Positions 52,352 to 61,430 of a stretch of DNA of 64,000 bases are shown in pieces (the first letter of the stretch is position 1; each line of letters begins with the position of its first letter). The position numbers were made by a program, and so were the translations under genes. Origin of the DNA: an uncultured Pseudomonadales bacterium. Its GTDB lineage: Bacteria; Pseudomonadota; Gammaproteobacteria; Pseudomonadales; Azotimanducaceae. The notes under the pieces are model-generated. The model made no database searches. It worked only from the letters and a program-made list of their open reading frames with translations, and was not told where the DNA came from. The stretch is from positions 1,984,001-2,048,000 of the forward strand of contig CATOTI010000002.1 in NCBI GenBank assembly GCA_951813295.1. The letters are read 5' to 3'.

Positions 52352-53813
52352 GTGTTAGGAACTAGGCAGAAACTAGCCTTGCTGCTGGGAGCGACAGCCT
52401 CCATGTTGACCGTCGGCGCTAGCGCCGATATCAACTTAGATCCGGCCGTTGCAGACCCGGCTGGAACCATTTCGATCCAGTCGGAACTAGACGTTGGGCT
52501 TGGCAAAAAGGTCGCCGACGTTTTCGGCGACTTGATCGTCCGCACCAAGATTGGTGCTGGCTTTTCACAAAACGAGAAGATCTACGCTCGATTCGACCTC
52601 ATTAACGGTACATTCGCTGCGGCGTTGGACGAAACCGCCTTTGTCCATGCTACTGCGGGCACAAACAAGCTGGTCAACACCGTTGTTTCGCAGAATGGCA
52701 AGAAAGGCGATTCGTGGGTCGTGTTCTCGTCCACTGTCCAAACCGGGGGGATCAACCAAGATGCCGTATTGAACTTTCTGCTCAATAACGTCGGTATCGA
52801 CGTGGATGACCAGAACGACGTGACGGTCATTTACGGTCTGTACGAGAGCCTGAGAGCTGCCGCGAACGGGGTCGGCTCGGTTGTCGAAAAGACAGGTGTT
52901 GCCGTCAAGTTCGAACCTGGTATCAAAATCAAGTTCAACCCGGGCGCAACGGCTACGGCCGACGTCGAAAAGGACTTCAAGGTCTTCGTCTCCGCCACGA
53001 ACACTTTCGACATTGGAACTGCCAAGGACGTTAGGGACCATTGATGTCACGGATTCGGGCGCTCGAGGGTTCGCTGCAGCTGCTGCCGGTGCAGCCAACT
53101 ACTCCGCCGATAGTGTGATCGAACTCGCTGGCGACTTTAGCCTCGCCTTCGATGTCAACCCGCTCGATGCGACCAAGAACGCCTACTCAAAAGCGGCTGT
53201 ACAGCTGGACGTTACTGGTTGCCCGGCGGCAGTTGGCGTTGTTATTCCCGCGATAGCCGTCACCGCCGGACTTGCCAGTTTTAAGGTTGACCTAGCGACC
53301 GACCTCGCTGGGGGTGGTGCGCCCACCTACGAGGTCTGCCTGACGTCAGTCGGCGATACTGAGGCCCAAGCGTCGAGCTATTCCGCGACGTTCAATGGTG
53401 CTGCTCCGGTGGCTTCAGGCGTAACACCCTTGACGGGAGTATCGGGTGCGTTGGGCACTATCGTTCGCAATGGTGTTGTGGTTCAACTCCCATACCTCAC
53501 GACGTTCGAAGGTTATCGCCAGCGGCTCATCATTGTGAATCGGAATTCTGCGGCGGTGGAAATCGCAAGCTTGATGTTTACGCCGGAGGAAGGCACGACG
53601 GCAACCAGCATGCTTTCTGCCGAAGATATGATGATTGCGGCCAACACGACGAAAGTAATGAAGGTTACTGACGTCGTCTCTCTTTCGGGCGACCGGACGC
53701 GAACCGCTGGAACGCTATCCATTATCGCCAAAGCCGGCTCGGTCGACGTGGCGACCCAGCAGGTGAACCTCGAGAATGGAGCGACGGATACGGTGGAGTA
53801 CACCGCCAACTAG
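52352..53813 (+). pseudogene. Exported beta-rich protein, candidate cargo of the secretion system, with a one-base frameshift
   Basis: Translation starts at GTG 52352 with AGGAG upstream. The protein has a signal peptide (MLGTRQKLALLLGATASMLTVGASA, then DINLDP). Frame one ends at 53044, but the second frame takes over at about 53026-53036 and runs to 53813 with the same Ala/Thr/Val-rich, Lys-poor style (DVTDSGARGF, SVIELAGDFSLAFD, TTKVMKVTDVV). Removing one G in that stretch gives one protein of about 486 residues. There are only two Cys, spaced for one disulfide, and many alternating hydrophobic stretches, as in extracellular beta-sandwich proteins. No enzyme motif is visible. Separate promoter, leader hairpin and terminator suggest an abundant surface or secreted product. 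The family is not recognised. Confidence 0.75.
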
Positions 53814-53846
53814 TCCGTACGCAACACCAGTCTTGGAGTTGTCTTG

Positions 53847-53875
53847 AAAAGGGGCCCGTTTGGGCCCCTTTTTTT
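53847..53875 (+). terminator. Intrinsic terminator after the exported-protein gene
   Basis: An eleven-base stem (AAAAGGGGCCC at 53847-53857 with GGGCCCCTTTT at 53862-53872) and a GTTT loop run into a T run. It is one of the two strongest terminators in the window. It closes the secretion block and isolates the sulfotransferase/alr genes after it. Confidence 0.93.
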
Positions 53876-54203
53876 GGTAATCGACAGCTGTGGTCGAGAT
53901 GAGCGATCCCCCTTCGTGCGATCGCGAGTGGGCGGAATCAAAGAGCCGAGTGCCAGCTCGAGCGTGATTGCATTGCCTTCGTGACTAGCGGTACAGGGCG
54001 CCTGGTCTTCATCCCGGGCTTCCCAAAAACTTCGAGCGATCGTAGACCGGTCGCGTTATCCGCCCGGGCGGACCCGGAATGAGTCGGATCTGTGGAACCC
54101 TTCAAAGGGACGAGAACCCTCCGGATATGACGAATCGTTGGCGAACTCCCGCTATCGAACCGTCGACGGGGCGGAACGCCGTCGATGGAAACCTTTCACC
54201 GTA
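53876..54203. other. Intergenic region with no recognised feature
   Basis: About 330 bases lie between the terminator and the sulfotransferase gene. Short inverted repeats such as CGACAGCTGTGGTCG are present, but nothing with a clear role. The start of the next gene could lie in it at 54138. The promoter for the sulfotransferase/alr pair is expected here; I see no convincing -35/-10 pair. Confidence 0.4.
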
Positions 54204-55016
54204 ATGTCGTTGCCGACCGGTAAAACCCTGCTCACGGGGATACCCCGTTCCGGAACGACGCTGTGCTGTAAGCTTCTCAACGAGGTCGACGACGTGGCGG
54301 CGCTGGTGGAGCCCTGGGAAGTGCAATCGATGGGCGACAGCCGAGCGCGGATGATTTCTGCGACTTTCGCGGCCTTCGAAAGCGCATGGCACGCGGCCCG
54401 CGAAGGCTCGATTGAAACGAAGACGAACAACGAAGCGATAGCATCAAACATAGTGGCGCCCAGGTCGCATGGGGGTGTGCGGCCAGTCGTTGCGACGCGC
54501 CAGCGTCTGGACGTGGTTCCACTCTCGGCGCACGGCACGCTGGTCGTGAAACACAATGCCTTCTTTTCGGCGCTCCTCCCCGAGATCGCGACTGCAATGC
54601 CTCTCTTCGCCATCATTCGCAATCCCGTCGCGGTGCTCGCCTCCTGGCAGTCGGTCGATCTACCCGTGCGTGATGGTCGTATTCCCGCGGGTGAACGTGT
54701 TGATCGCGCGCTGAAGTCGCGCCTGGATGCCTGCGCTGATCGAATGGCACGTCAGTTGATCGTACTAGACTGGTTTTTCGAACGTTTTCGCGATCACCTC
54801 GCGGCGGATCGGCTGATCCGTTATGAAGAGGTCGTCATGGCGACCTCGCCTGCTTTTCGTTTGTTGCGGGGGGCGCCGTGGACTGCGCTCGAGAACGAGA
54901 ACCGTCGGGCCGACGCAGGGCTTCGACGCGATCTCGCGAATGTGCTGATCGGTGCAGGAGGGTCGTTCCAGGCTTTCTATTCGACGGATGAGATCAAAGC
55001 TGCGGCCGCGCCGTGA
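54204..55016 (+). CDS. Sulfotransferase family protein
   Basis: This protein of about 270 residues has the PAPS-binding P-loop-like motif at its N-terminus (TLLTGIPRSGTTLCCKLL) and a 3'-phosphate motif near residue 145 (FAIIRNPVAVLASWQS). Between them lies a helical region with KTNNEAIAS. ATG 54204 lies close before the motif; the frame is open to 54138, which would add 22 residues rich in Arg. It transfers sulfate from PAPS to an unknown acceptor in the cytoplasm. It overlaps the alanine racemase gene by four bases (GTGA), an unusual pairing. It is only distantly like the Stf0-type enzyme at 23852. Confidence 0.85.
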   Translation: MSLPTGKTLLTGIPRSGTTLCCKLLNEVDDVAALVEPWEVQSMGDSRARMISATFAAFESAWHAAREGSIETKTNNEAIASNIVAPRSHGGVRPVVATRQRLDVVPLSAHGTLVVKHNAFFSALLPEIATAMPLFAIIRNPVAVLASWQSVDLPVRDGRIPAGERVDRALKSRLDACADRMARQLIVLDWFFERFRDHLAADRLIRYEEVVMATSPAFRLLRGAPWTALENENRRADAGLRRDLANVLIGAGGSFQAFYSTDEIKAAAAP

Positions 55017-56047
55017 ACCGGCCTCGACTGACCGTCGATCTCGCGGCGATCCGTAGAAACTACGCGACCTATGTTCGAATCAACGGTTCGGTCGCCTCGG
55101 TCGTCAAGGCCAACGCGTATGGGTGTGGCGTCGGTCCCGTCGCGGAAACACTCTGGCGGGCGGGTTGCCGGGAGTTTTTCGTCGCAACCGTTCCTGAGGC
55201 CGTCGCTTTGCGTCAATCGCTGGCCGACGCGACGATCTATGTTCTCTCCGGGCCCGTGACGCTCGACGACGTTCGTTCGCTCGTCGCGGCGGCCGCGGTG
55301 CCCGTGATCAATCATCAAGCCCAGATCGAGCTGTGCCGGGGGGCGATCGGCGACGTCGCGATTCATGTCGATACGGGTATCAACCGTCTCGGTTTTCGTG
55401 ATGCCGATGAGGCAGCGAACGCCGCCCGTGGATTCAACGTGCTGGTCGCCCTATCGCACTTCGCTTGTGCAGACGAGCCGGACAACCCGGCAAACGCGGC
55501 GCAACGCGCCAACTTCCTGCGCGTTGCAGCGCTTTTTCCGCAAGCGCAACCGAGCTTCGCGAACTCGGCTGCGGCGCGATCAGAAACCCCGGGGATGGCG
55601 CGGGTCGGGCTTGGCCTCTGGGGCGCCAGTCCCTTCGCGGACGATAGCGCTGCGCTCGACCCGGCAATCGTTTTTGAAGCGCCCGTGATCGCGGCCTACG
55701 AGCTCGCGGCGGGCGAAGCCGTTGGCTATGGCGCCACCTATCGGGCCGATCGCGATGAGCGCGTTGCCGTGATCGGTGCGGGGTATGCCGACGGGGTTCG
55801 CCGCGCGCTCTCGAACTGCGGTCGATTCGTCTGGCGCCGACATGACCTCGCGATCCGCGGTCGTATCTCGATGGACCTCACGGTCGTGGATCTGCCGGAA
55901 GGCGTCGACCTCAAGACGGGCGACGTCGTGGAGTGGTTCGGGCGCGAGCAGACGCTCGAATCAGTCGCGCGGGACGCCGGCGTCGTCAATTACGAGATCC
56001 TGACCGGCACGGGCGCGCGGGTCGAACGGGTCTACCTCGATCCTTGA
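55013..56047 (+). CDS. alr: Alanine racemase
   Basis: This 344-residue PLP enzyme interconverts L- and D-alanine for peptidoglycan. PLP Lys K32 lies in SVVKANAYGCG. The second catalytic base Tyr is in AVGYGATYRA near residue 239. The C-terminal domain has RGRISMDLTVVDLP and ends RVERVYLDP. It is somewhat short for the family (about 360). The GTG start overlaps the sulfotransferase stop. Since the coupled gene and the downstream aminotransferases are catabolic, a catabolic D-amino-acid role (DadX-like) is also possible. Confidence 0.93.
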   Translation: MNRPRLTVDLAAIRRNYATYVRINGSVASVVKANAYGCGVGPVAETLWRAGCREFFVATVPEAVALRQSLADATIYVLSGPVTLDDVRSLVAAAAVPVINHQAQIELCRGAIGDVAIHVDTGINRLGFRDADEAANAARGFNVLVALSHFACADEPDNPANAAQRANFLRVAALFPQAQPSFANSAAARSETPGMARVGLGLWGASPFADDSAALDPAIVFEAPVIAAYELAAGEAVGYGATYRADRDERVAVIGAGYADGVRRALSNCGRFVWRRHDLAIRGRISMDLTVVDLPEGVDLKTGDVVEWFGREQTLESVARDAGVVNYEILTGTGARVERVYLDP

Positions 56048-56141
56048 GCGACGACGCGTCGTCTGAGGCCTGATCGAACACGGTTCCACGCATCACCGCC
56101 CGCCGGAACGACCCGAAATGCTAAGGTGCGTGTTCGGTTGA

Positions 56142-56151
56142 AAGGAGGTGA
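56142..56151 (+). promoter_or_regulatory. Full-length Shine-Dalgarno sequence before the SDR gene
   Basis: The bases AAGGAGGTGA match the complete complement of the 16S rRNA 3' end, with six bases to ATG 56158. Other genes in the window match only four to seven bases. It suggests that this SDR is translated strongly. Confidence 0.8.
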
Positions 56152-56157
56152 GAGGCA

Positions 56158-56970
56158 ATGCCAGAAGTCAACAAAAACGGGCTGCTCGCGGGCCAGGTGG
56201 CGGTCGTGACCGGTGCAAGTCGGGGTATCGGCGAGGCGATCGCGAAGCGCTACGCGATGGAAGGAGCCAAGGTTGTGGTATCGGCGCGTTCCGTCGATCC
56301 GGACGATCACTACCTGCCGGGATCGATCAACGAAACTGTCGAGATGATTCGCGCCGCTGGTGGTGAAGCGATCCCCGTGAAGGCGGACCTCGCGCAGGAA
56401 GAAGATCGCCACAACCTCGTGACCGCGACGGAAGCAGCGTTTGGCCCGATCGACATCCTCTGCAACAACGCGGCGGTGACGTGGTTCATTCCAGTGGTCA
56501 ATTTTGGCGAGAAACGTTTTCGCACGATGATGGATGTGCAGGTTTGGGCGCCGTTCGAACTCGCGCAGCTCTGCCTGCCGTCGATGCTCGAACGTGGCAA
56601 CGGTTGGATCCTGAATATCTCGTCACACGCCGCCATTCATCCGGAAGCCGCGACACCGGGCGGTCGGGGCGGGACCGTCTATGGTATGTGCAAAGCCGCA
56701 CTCGAACGATTTACCACGGGGCTCGCTCAAGAAACCTACGGCACGGGAGTCGGCGTGAACGTCATTTCGCCTGGCCTCGTCGCGACGCCGGGTGTGGTGC
56801 ATCACAAGCTCATCAACGAAACGAACGAAGATCGTGTCACGCCGGTCGAACACATGGCGGAGGCGTGCCTCCGGCTTTCCCATGGAGATGCCTCGAAGAT
56901 CACCGGTCGTATCGACTACGCGGATCAGGTGATGGAAGAGTTCAACCTGGATCCTCAAGACCTGATTTGA
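56158..56970 (+). CDS. Short-chain dehydrogenase/reductase
   Basis: This is a 270-residue classical SDR. The cofactor motif TGASRGIG is at 18-25. The NNA motif of the second strand reads CNNAAVTW, without the usual Gly. Catalytic Ser is near 155, with Y175-x3-K179 (YGMCK). A Lys/Arg-rich stretch after strand two (VSARSVDPDD) suggests NADP(H). An insert of about ten residues follows it. The preceding ribosome site is a full anti-Shine-Dalgarno match. It lies 36 bases before the first aminotransferase gene, so it may reduce or oxidise an aldehyde or ketone made by those enzymes. Confidence 0.9.
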   Translation: MPEVNKNGLLAGQVAVVTGASRGIGEAIAKRYAMEGAKVVVSARSVDPDDHYLPGSINETVEMIRAAGGEAIPVKADLAQEEDRHNLVTATEAAFGPIDILCNNAAVTWFIPVVNFGEKRFRTMMDVQVWAPFELAQLCLPSMLERGNGWILNISSHAAIHPEAATPGGRGGTVYGMCKAALERFTTGLAQETYGTGVGVNVISPGLVATPGVVHHKLINETNEDRVTPVEHMAEACLRLSHGDASKITGRIDYADQVMEEFNLDPQDLI

Positions 56971-57006
56971 GAATAGAACCGGGCCGACGAGGCTCGCGAG
57001 GAAACG

Positions 57007-58356
57007 ATGGCCGAAAACGTCAGGGACTTTGATCGATTCCACAACGAAGTGGATCTCGATGCGCATTGGATGCCGTACACGGCGAACAAGGCGTTCAGGC
57101 AATCACCAAAGATGGTCGAGCGCGGCGAGGGCATGCACGTCTTCGACGCCGGCGGACGATCCATCATCGATGCGATTTCGGGGCTCTGGTGCTGCAATCT
57201 TGGCCACTGTCATCCGCGTGTGGTCGCGGCGATCCAAGAGCAGGCGGCAACGCTCGACTATTCGACGGCGTTCCAGGTTGGCCACCCGAAGGCATTCCGC
57301 CTCGCCGAGCGACTGGCGGATATCGCGCCGGATGACCTCTCCGCGGTCTTCTTCACGAACTCGGGATCGGAATCCGTCGATACCGCGCTCAAGCTCGCGC
57401 TCGCCTACTTCCATGCCAAGGGCGAGCCAAACCGGACCCGCCTGGTTGGACGGGTGCGCGGCTACCACGGGGCCGGCTTCGGCGGTACGAGCGTCGGTGG
57501 TATCGGCGCCAACCGGCGCACGTTCGGGCCGCTCCTGCCGGGCGTCCTGCATATCGCGGATATCTACGATCACGAACACCAGGCGTTCAGCCGCGGGCAG
57601 CCGCAGTGGGGCGCGCATCTGGCGGACGACCTCGAACGTTTGTTCGTCACGAATCATCCGGAGTCGATCGCGGCGGTGATCGTCGAGCCTTTCGGCGGTT
57701 CCGCTGGTGTACTGGTTCCGCCGGTGGGGTACCTCGAGCGGCTGCGCGAGATCACGGCTCGCCACGGTATCCTGCTCATTTTCGATGAGGTCATCACGGC
57801 GTTCGGACGGCTGGGCGCGAGCTTTGCGGCGGAGCGATTCGGGGTCACGCCCGACATCATCGCGACGGCGAAAGGCATCACGAGCGGCACGGTCCCGATG
57901 GGTGCGGTCATCGCCCGGGAGGGCATCCGCGAGACGATTCTCGATGCCACGGATGCAGGCATCGAACTCTTCCACGGCTACACCTACTCGGGGCATCCGC
58001 TCGCGAGCGCCGCCGCACTTGCCTGCCTCGACGCGTACGAAGAAGAATCGCTCTTTGAGCGGGCCGCGAAGATGGAAGGTGTGCTCGAAGCCGTCGTTCA
58101 CGGCCTCAAAGACCTGCCGTACGTTCGCGATATTCGTAACATTGGCATGGCGGCGGCGATCGAACTCGAGGGCGACGCGAACGCGCCGTCGCGTCGCGCG
58201 CTCAGCGTCTTCGAGACGGCCTTCGAGGAAGGCGTGCTCGTCCGTACGACTGGCGACATCATCGCGCTGGCGCCGCCGCCTCATTGCGAGCGAGAGCGAC
58301 ATCACTGCGATAGGCGACGCCGTTCGGAAGGGAATCCAGGCGCTCACTTAGGCTAA
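57007..58356 (+). CDS. Class III aminotransferase (C-terminus altered by a one-base shift)
   Basis: This 449-residue PLP enzyme is of the omega-amino-acid:pyruvate transaminase group (subgroup III). Motifs are NSGSESVDTALKLA, RGYHGAGFGG, LIFDEVITAFGRLG and TAKGITSGTVP with the PLP Lys near residue 289. The last 30 residues are a shifted reading: at 58279-58280 one C too many turns APPLIASESDITAIG into APPPHCERERHHC, and the intended stop would be at 58349-58351. The last correct motif, GDIIALAPP, is intact, so only the final helix is lost if the sequence is right. It may transfer an amino group from beta-alanine, GABA, taurine or an amine to pyruvate. ATG 57007 follows GAGGAAAC; a second aminotransferase follows. 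Confidence 0.9.
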   Translation: MAENVRDFDRFHNEVDLDAHWMPYTANKAFRQSPKMVERGEGMHVFDAGGRSIIDAISGLWCCNLGHCHPRVVAAIQEQAATLDYSTAFQVGHPKAFRLAERLADIAPDDLSAVFFTNSGSESVDTALKLALAYFHAKGEPNRTRLVGRVRGYHGAGFGGTSVGGIGANRRTFGPLLPGVLHIADIYDHEHQAFSRGQPQWGAHLADDLERLFVTNHPESIAAVIVEPFGGSAGVLVPPVGYLERLREITARHGILLIFDEVITAFGRLGASFAAERFGVTPDIIATAKGITSGTVPMGAVIAREGIRETILDATDAGIELFHGYTYSGHPLASAAALACLDAYEEESLFERAAKMEGVLEAVVHGLKDLPYVRDIRNIGMAAAIELEGDANAPSRRALSVFETAFEEGVLVRTTGDIIALAPPPHCERERHHCDRRRRSEGNPGAHLG

Positions 58357-58371
58357 CGAGGCACGAATATC

Positions 58372-59763
58372 GTGGACCCACTACATAACGAACTCGACCC
58401 CAACTCGCTCGGCGCGCGGGATCTGAAGAGTCTGCTCCACCCGTCCACCAACCTCGGCCAGATCGCCGCTGAAGGTCCGGTCGTGCAAGCACGCGCGGAA
58501 GGCGTCTACGTTTACGACGAGGACGGCCGACAAGTCCTCGAAGGGATGGCCGGCCTCTGGTGCACGGCCATCGGATTCGGTGAGGACGAACTCGCCGATG
58601 TCGCGCGCGAGCAAATGAAGAAGCTCTCGTACGCGCATCTGTTCGGGGGCAAGACGAACGAAGCGAGTATCGCGCTGGCGGAAAAGATTCTCGAAATGGT
58701 CCCGATGCCCGCGAGTCGCGTGTTCTTCGGGCTGTCCGGATCGGACGCGAACGACACCCAGATCAAGCTCATGTGGTACTACCACAACCTGATCGGCAAG
58801 CCCGAACGCAAGAAGATCATCTCGCGGATTCAGGGCTACCACGGCACGACAGTTGCCGCTGGGAGCCTCACGGGTCTGGCGCCCTTCCACGCCCATTTCG
58901 ATCTGCCGATCCCAAACATCCTGCATACCGACTCACCGCACTACTACCGACTGGCCGAAGACGGTGAGACCGAGGATCAGTTCACCGACCGACTCGCGGC
59001 CAATCTCGATGCGATGATTCAGGCGGAAGGGCCGGATACGGTCGCGGCCTTCATTGCCGAACCCGTGATGGGCGCGGGCGGTGTGGTGGTTCCACCCGAC
59101 GGGTATTACGAAAAGATGCAGGCGGTGCTCGATCGCTACGGGATCTTCTTCATCGACGACGAGGTGATTACGGGTTTTGGCCGCACTGGACAGCCGTTCG
59201 GGGCACAGACGTTCGATATCCGTCCGACGACGATGTCGATCGCCAAGGCACTCTCGTCGGCCTACCTCCCCATCAGCGGCGTGATCGTGCCCGAATTCAT
59301 GGTTGACGCGTTCCGCGCCGCGAGCCCGGAAGTCGGCAACTTTGCGCATGGTTTCACCTACTCGGGCCATCCGGTCTGCTCAGCGGTGGCGTTACGAAAT
59401 CTCGAGCTCATCGAAGAACGGGGTGTCTTCGATCATGCCGCGCGGATGTCCGTGCCGTTCCAGGAGCGGCTCCGTCGTTTGGGCGATCACCCGCTCGTCG
59501 GCAACACCCGCGGTGTGGGGTTGATCGGCGCTTTTGAACTCGTGGCCGACAAACAGACGAAAAAGCCGTTCGACAAGGCCGTCGCGGCCGGCGCGCACCT
59601 CATGCAGCGAGCATTCGAGGCGGGCCTCGTCGTGCGCGCGCTGGGTGACTCGATCGCGATCTGTCCACCGCTCGTGATTTCCGAAACGCAGATCGACGAG
59701 CTCTTCTCGAAGATCGATATCGCGCTCGCCCAGACTGCGGAGCATGTCGTTCGAGCGGCTTGA
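58372..59763 (+). CDS. Class III aminotransferase (omega-amino-acid:pyruvate type)
   Basis: This 463-residue enzyme is intact. Motifs are GLSGSDANDTQIKLMWYY, IQGYHGTTVAAGSL, FIDDEVITGFGRTG and SIAKALSSAYLPIS with the PLP Lys near residue 291. The C-terminus SIAICPPLVISETQIDEL shows what the preceding paralogue should look like. The substrate range cannot be set: putrescine, beta-alanine and aromatic amines are all known in the group. It starts at GTG 58372, 16 bases after the first aminotransferase stop, and 54 bases separate it from mccB. Two different class III enzymes in tandem suggest sequential amine/amino-acid deamination. Confidence 0.93.
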   Translation: MDPLHNELDPNSLGARDLKSLLHPSTNLGQIAAEGPVVQARAEGVYVYDEDGRQVLEGMAGLWCTAIGFGEDELADVAREQMKKLSYAHLFGGKTNEASIALAEKILEMVPMPASRVFFGLSGSDANDTQIKLMWYYHNLIGKPERKKIISRIQGYHGTTVAAGSLTGLAPFHAHFDLPIPNILHTDSPHYYRLAEDGETEDQFTDRLAANLDAMIQAEGPDTVAAFIAEPVMGAGGVVVPPDGYYEKMQAVLDRYGIFFIDDEVITGFGRTGQPFGAQTFDIRPTTMSIAKALSSAYLPISGVIVPEFMVDAFRAASPEVGNFAHGFTYSGHPVCSAVALRNLELIEERGVFDHAARMSVPFQERLRRLGDHPLVGNTRGVGLIGAFELVADKQTKKPFDKAVAAGAHLMQRAFEAGLVVRALGDSIAICPPLVISETQIDELFSKIDIALAQTAEHVVRAA

Positions 59764-59817
59764 GCGTTCGCAACAGGCCGGTCTGCCGGCCCTGAAATTT
59801 CTGGGGGGAAAACACGA

Positions 59818-61428
59818 ATGGCGGTGATACCGTCGAAGATCAACGTAGCGTCCGATGGTTTTCGCGCCAATGCGGCGCACAACGTCGCGCTTCGCGACGA
59901 ACTTCGTGAGCTTGCGGCAGAGGTCTCGCTGGGTGGTGATCAGCGATCCCGTGATCGGCATATTTCGCGCGGCAAACTCTTACCGAGGGATCGCATCGCG
60001 ACGCTGATTGATCAGGGCTCGCCGTTTCTCGAAGTGGCACAGTTTGCCGGGTATGACCTTTATGACGATGTCGTCCCGTCGGCCGGTATCGTCACCGGGA
60101 TTGGTCGTGTGGTCGGTACCGAATGCCTGATCATCGCCAACGACGCGACGGTGAAGGGCGGCACTTACTATCCGATCACCGTCAAGAAGCATCTCCGCGC
60201 CCAGGAGATCGCGCTCGAAAATCAGCTGCCGTGTATTTACCTTGTCGATTCCGGCGGCGCGTTCCTGCCGATGCAGTCGGGTGTGTTTCCGGACAAGGAT
60301 CACTTCGGCCGCATCTTCTACAACCAGGCGAACATGTCGGCCCGCGGGATCCCGCAGATTGCGGTCGTGATGGGATCGTGTACCGCGGGCGGCGCCTATG
60401 TCCCGGCGATGTGTGACCAGGCGATCATCGTGCAGAACCAAGGCACGATCTTCCTCGGCGGACCCCCTCTCGTGAAGGCGGCAACCGGCGAGGTGGTCGA
60501 CGATGAGAGTCTTGGCGGCGGCGATGTGCATTCGCGACGTTCGGGAGTGACGGACTACCTCGCGGTCGACGATGAGCACGCGCTCGCGCTCGCCCGCGAA
60601 GCGATCGCTTCGAGCCAGGTTCGCTACCGTCAGCATCTGACGCGTCAGCCGACGGAAGAACCGGCCTACGACCCGCAAGAGCTCTACGGCATCCTGCCTG
60701 ACGATACGCGCACGCCCTACGACGTGCGCGAGGTGATTGCGCGGATCGTCGACGGATCACGCTTTCATGAGTTCAAAGCGCTCTACGGTGAGACGCTCGT
60801 CTGCGGGTTCGCGCACATTCACGGCCAGCCGGTCGCCATTCTGGCGAATAACGGCATTCTCTTTTCCGAGTCCGCCCTCAAGGGCGCGCACTTCATTCAA
60901 CTCGCCGACCGACGCAGTGTGCCTTTGTTGTTCCTGCAGAACATCACCGGCTTCATGGTCGGGCAGCGCTACGAGAACCAGGGCATCGCGAAAGACGGCG
61001 CCAAGATGGTCACGGCCGTGGCATGTGCTCGCGTGCCGAAGTTCACGGTCGTCATCGGCGGGTCTTTTGGCGCGGGCAATTACGCGATGTGCGGCCGCGC
61101 GTATGGTGCCCGCATGCTCTGGACATGGCCCAATGCGAGGATATCGGTGATGGGCGGCGAGCAAGCCGCGCATGTCCTGGCGACCGTGCGCCGAGACGGC
61201 ATCGAAGCCCGTGGCGGTGAATGGCCGGACGACGAGCAAACGGCATTTATGGACGGCATACGCGGCCAGTACGAAGTCGAGGGCAACCCGTACTTTGCGA
61301 GTGCGCGGCTTTGGGATGACGGTGTGATCGACCCCGTCGACACGCGTCGCGTACTCGGCATGGCGATCCAGTTGGCGGGCCGTGAACTCGATGTCGAAGA
61401 CAGCCGGTTCGGCATTTTTCGGATGTAG
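59818..61428 (+). CDS. mccB: Methylcrotonyl-CoA carboxylase, carboxyltransferase (beta) subunit
   Basis: This 536-residue biotin-dependent acyl-CoA carboxylase carboxyltransferase moves carboxyl from biotin to 3-methylcrotonyl-CoA in leucine breakdown. The halves show [44 protein letters not shown] and [14 protein letters not shown], then [15 protein letters not shown] and [15 protein letters not shown]. The FLPMQ and [12 protein letters not shown] segments point to methylcrotonyl rather than propionyl substrate. ATG 59818 follows GGGGGGAAA. It is two bases upstream of mccA, as in liu clusters. Confidence 0.93.
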   Translation: MAVIPSKINVASDGFRANAAHNVALRDELRELAAEVSLGGDQRSRDRHISRGKLLPRDRIATLIDQGSPFLEVAQFAGYDLYDDVVPSAGIVTGIGRVVGTECLIIANDATVKGGTYYPITVKKHLRAQEIALENQLPCIYLVDSGGAFLPMQSGVFPDKDHFGRIFYNQANMSARGIPQIAVVMGSCTAGGAYVPAMCDQAIIVQNQGTIFLGGPPLVKAATGEVVDDESLGGGDVHSRRSGVTDYLAVDDEHALALAREAIASSQVRYRQHLTRQPTEEPAYDPQELYGILPDDTRTPYDVREVIARIVDGSRFHEFKALYGETLVCGFAHIHGQPVAILANNGILFSESALKGAHFIQLADRRSVPLLFLQNITGFMVGQRYENQGIAKDGAKMVTAVACARVPKFTVVIGGSFGAGNYAMCGRAYGARMLWTWPNARISVMGGEQAAHVLATVRRDGIEARGGEWPDDEQTAFMDGIRGQYEVEGNPYFASARLWDDGVIDPVDTRRVLGMAIQLAGRELDVEDSRFGIFRM

Positions 61429-61430
61429 TC

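Noticed and set aside
53026-53044. Programmed ribosomal frameshift in the exported-protein gene
   Set aside because: There is no slippery heptamer with a following pseudoknot that I can see, and the same kind of one-base surplus occurs in two unrelated genes, so an error is simpler.
57103-58347. 414-codon minus-strand frame over the first aminotransferase
   Set aside because: Antisense shadow; no motif, and the sense frame is a recognised PLP enzyme.
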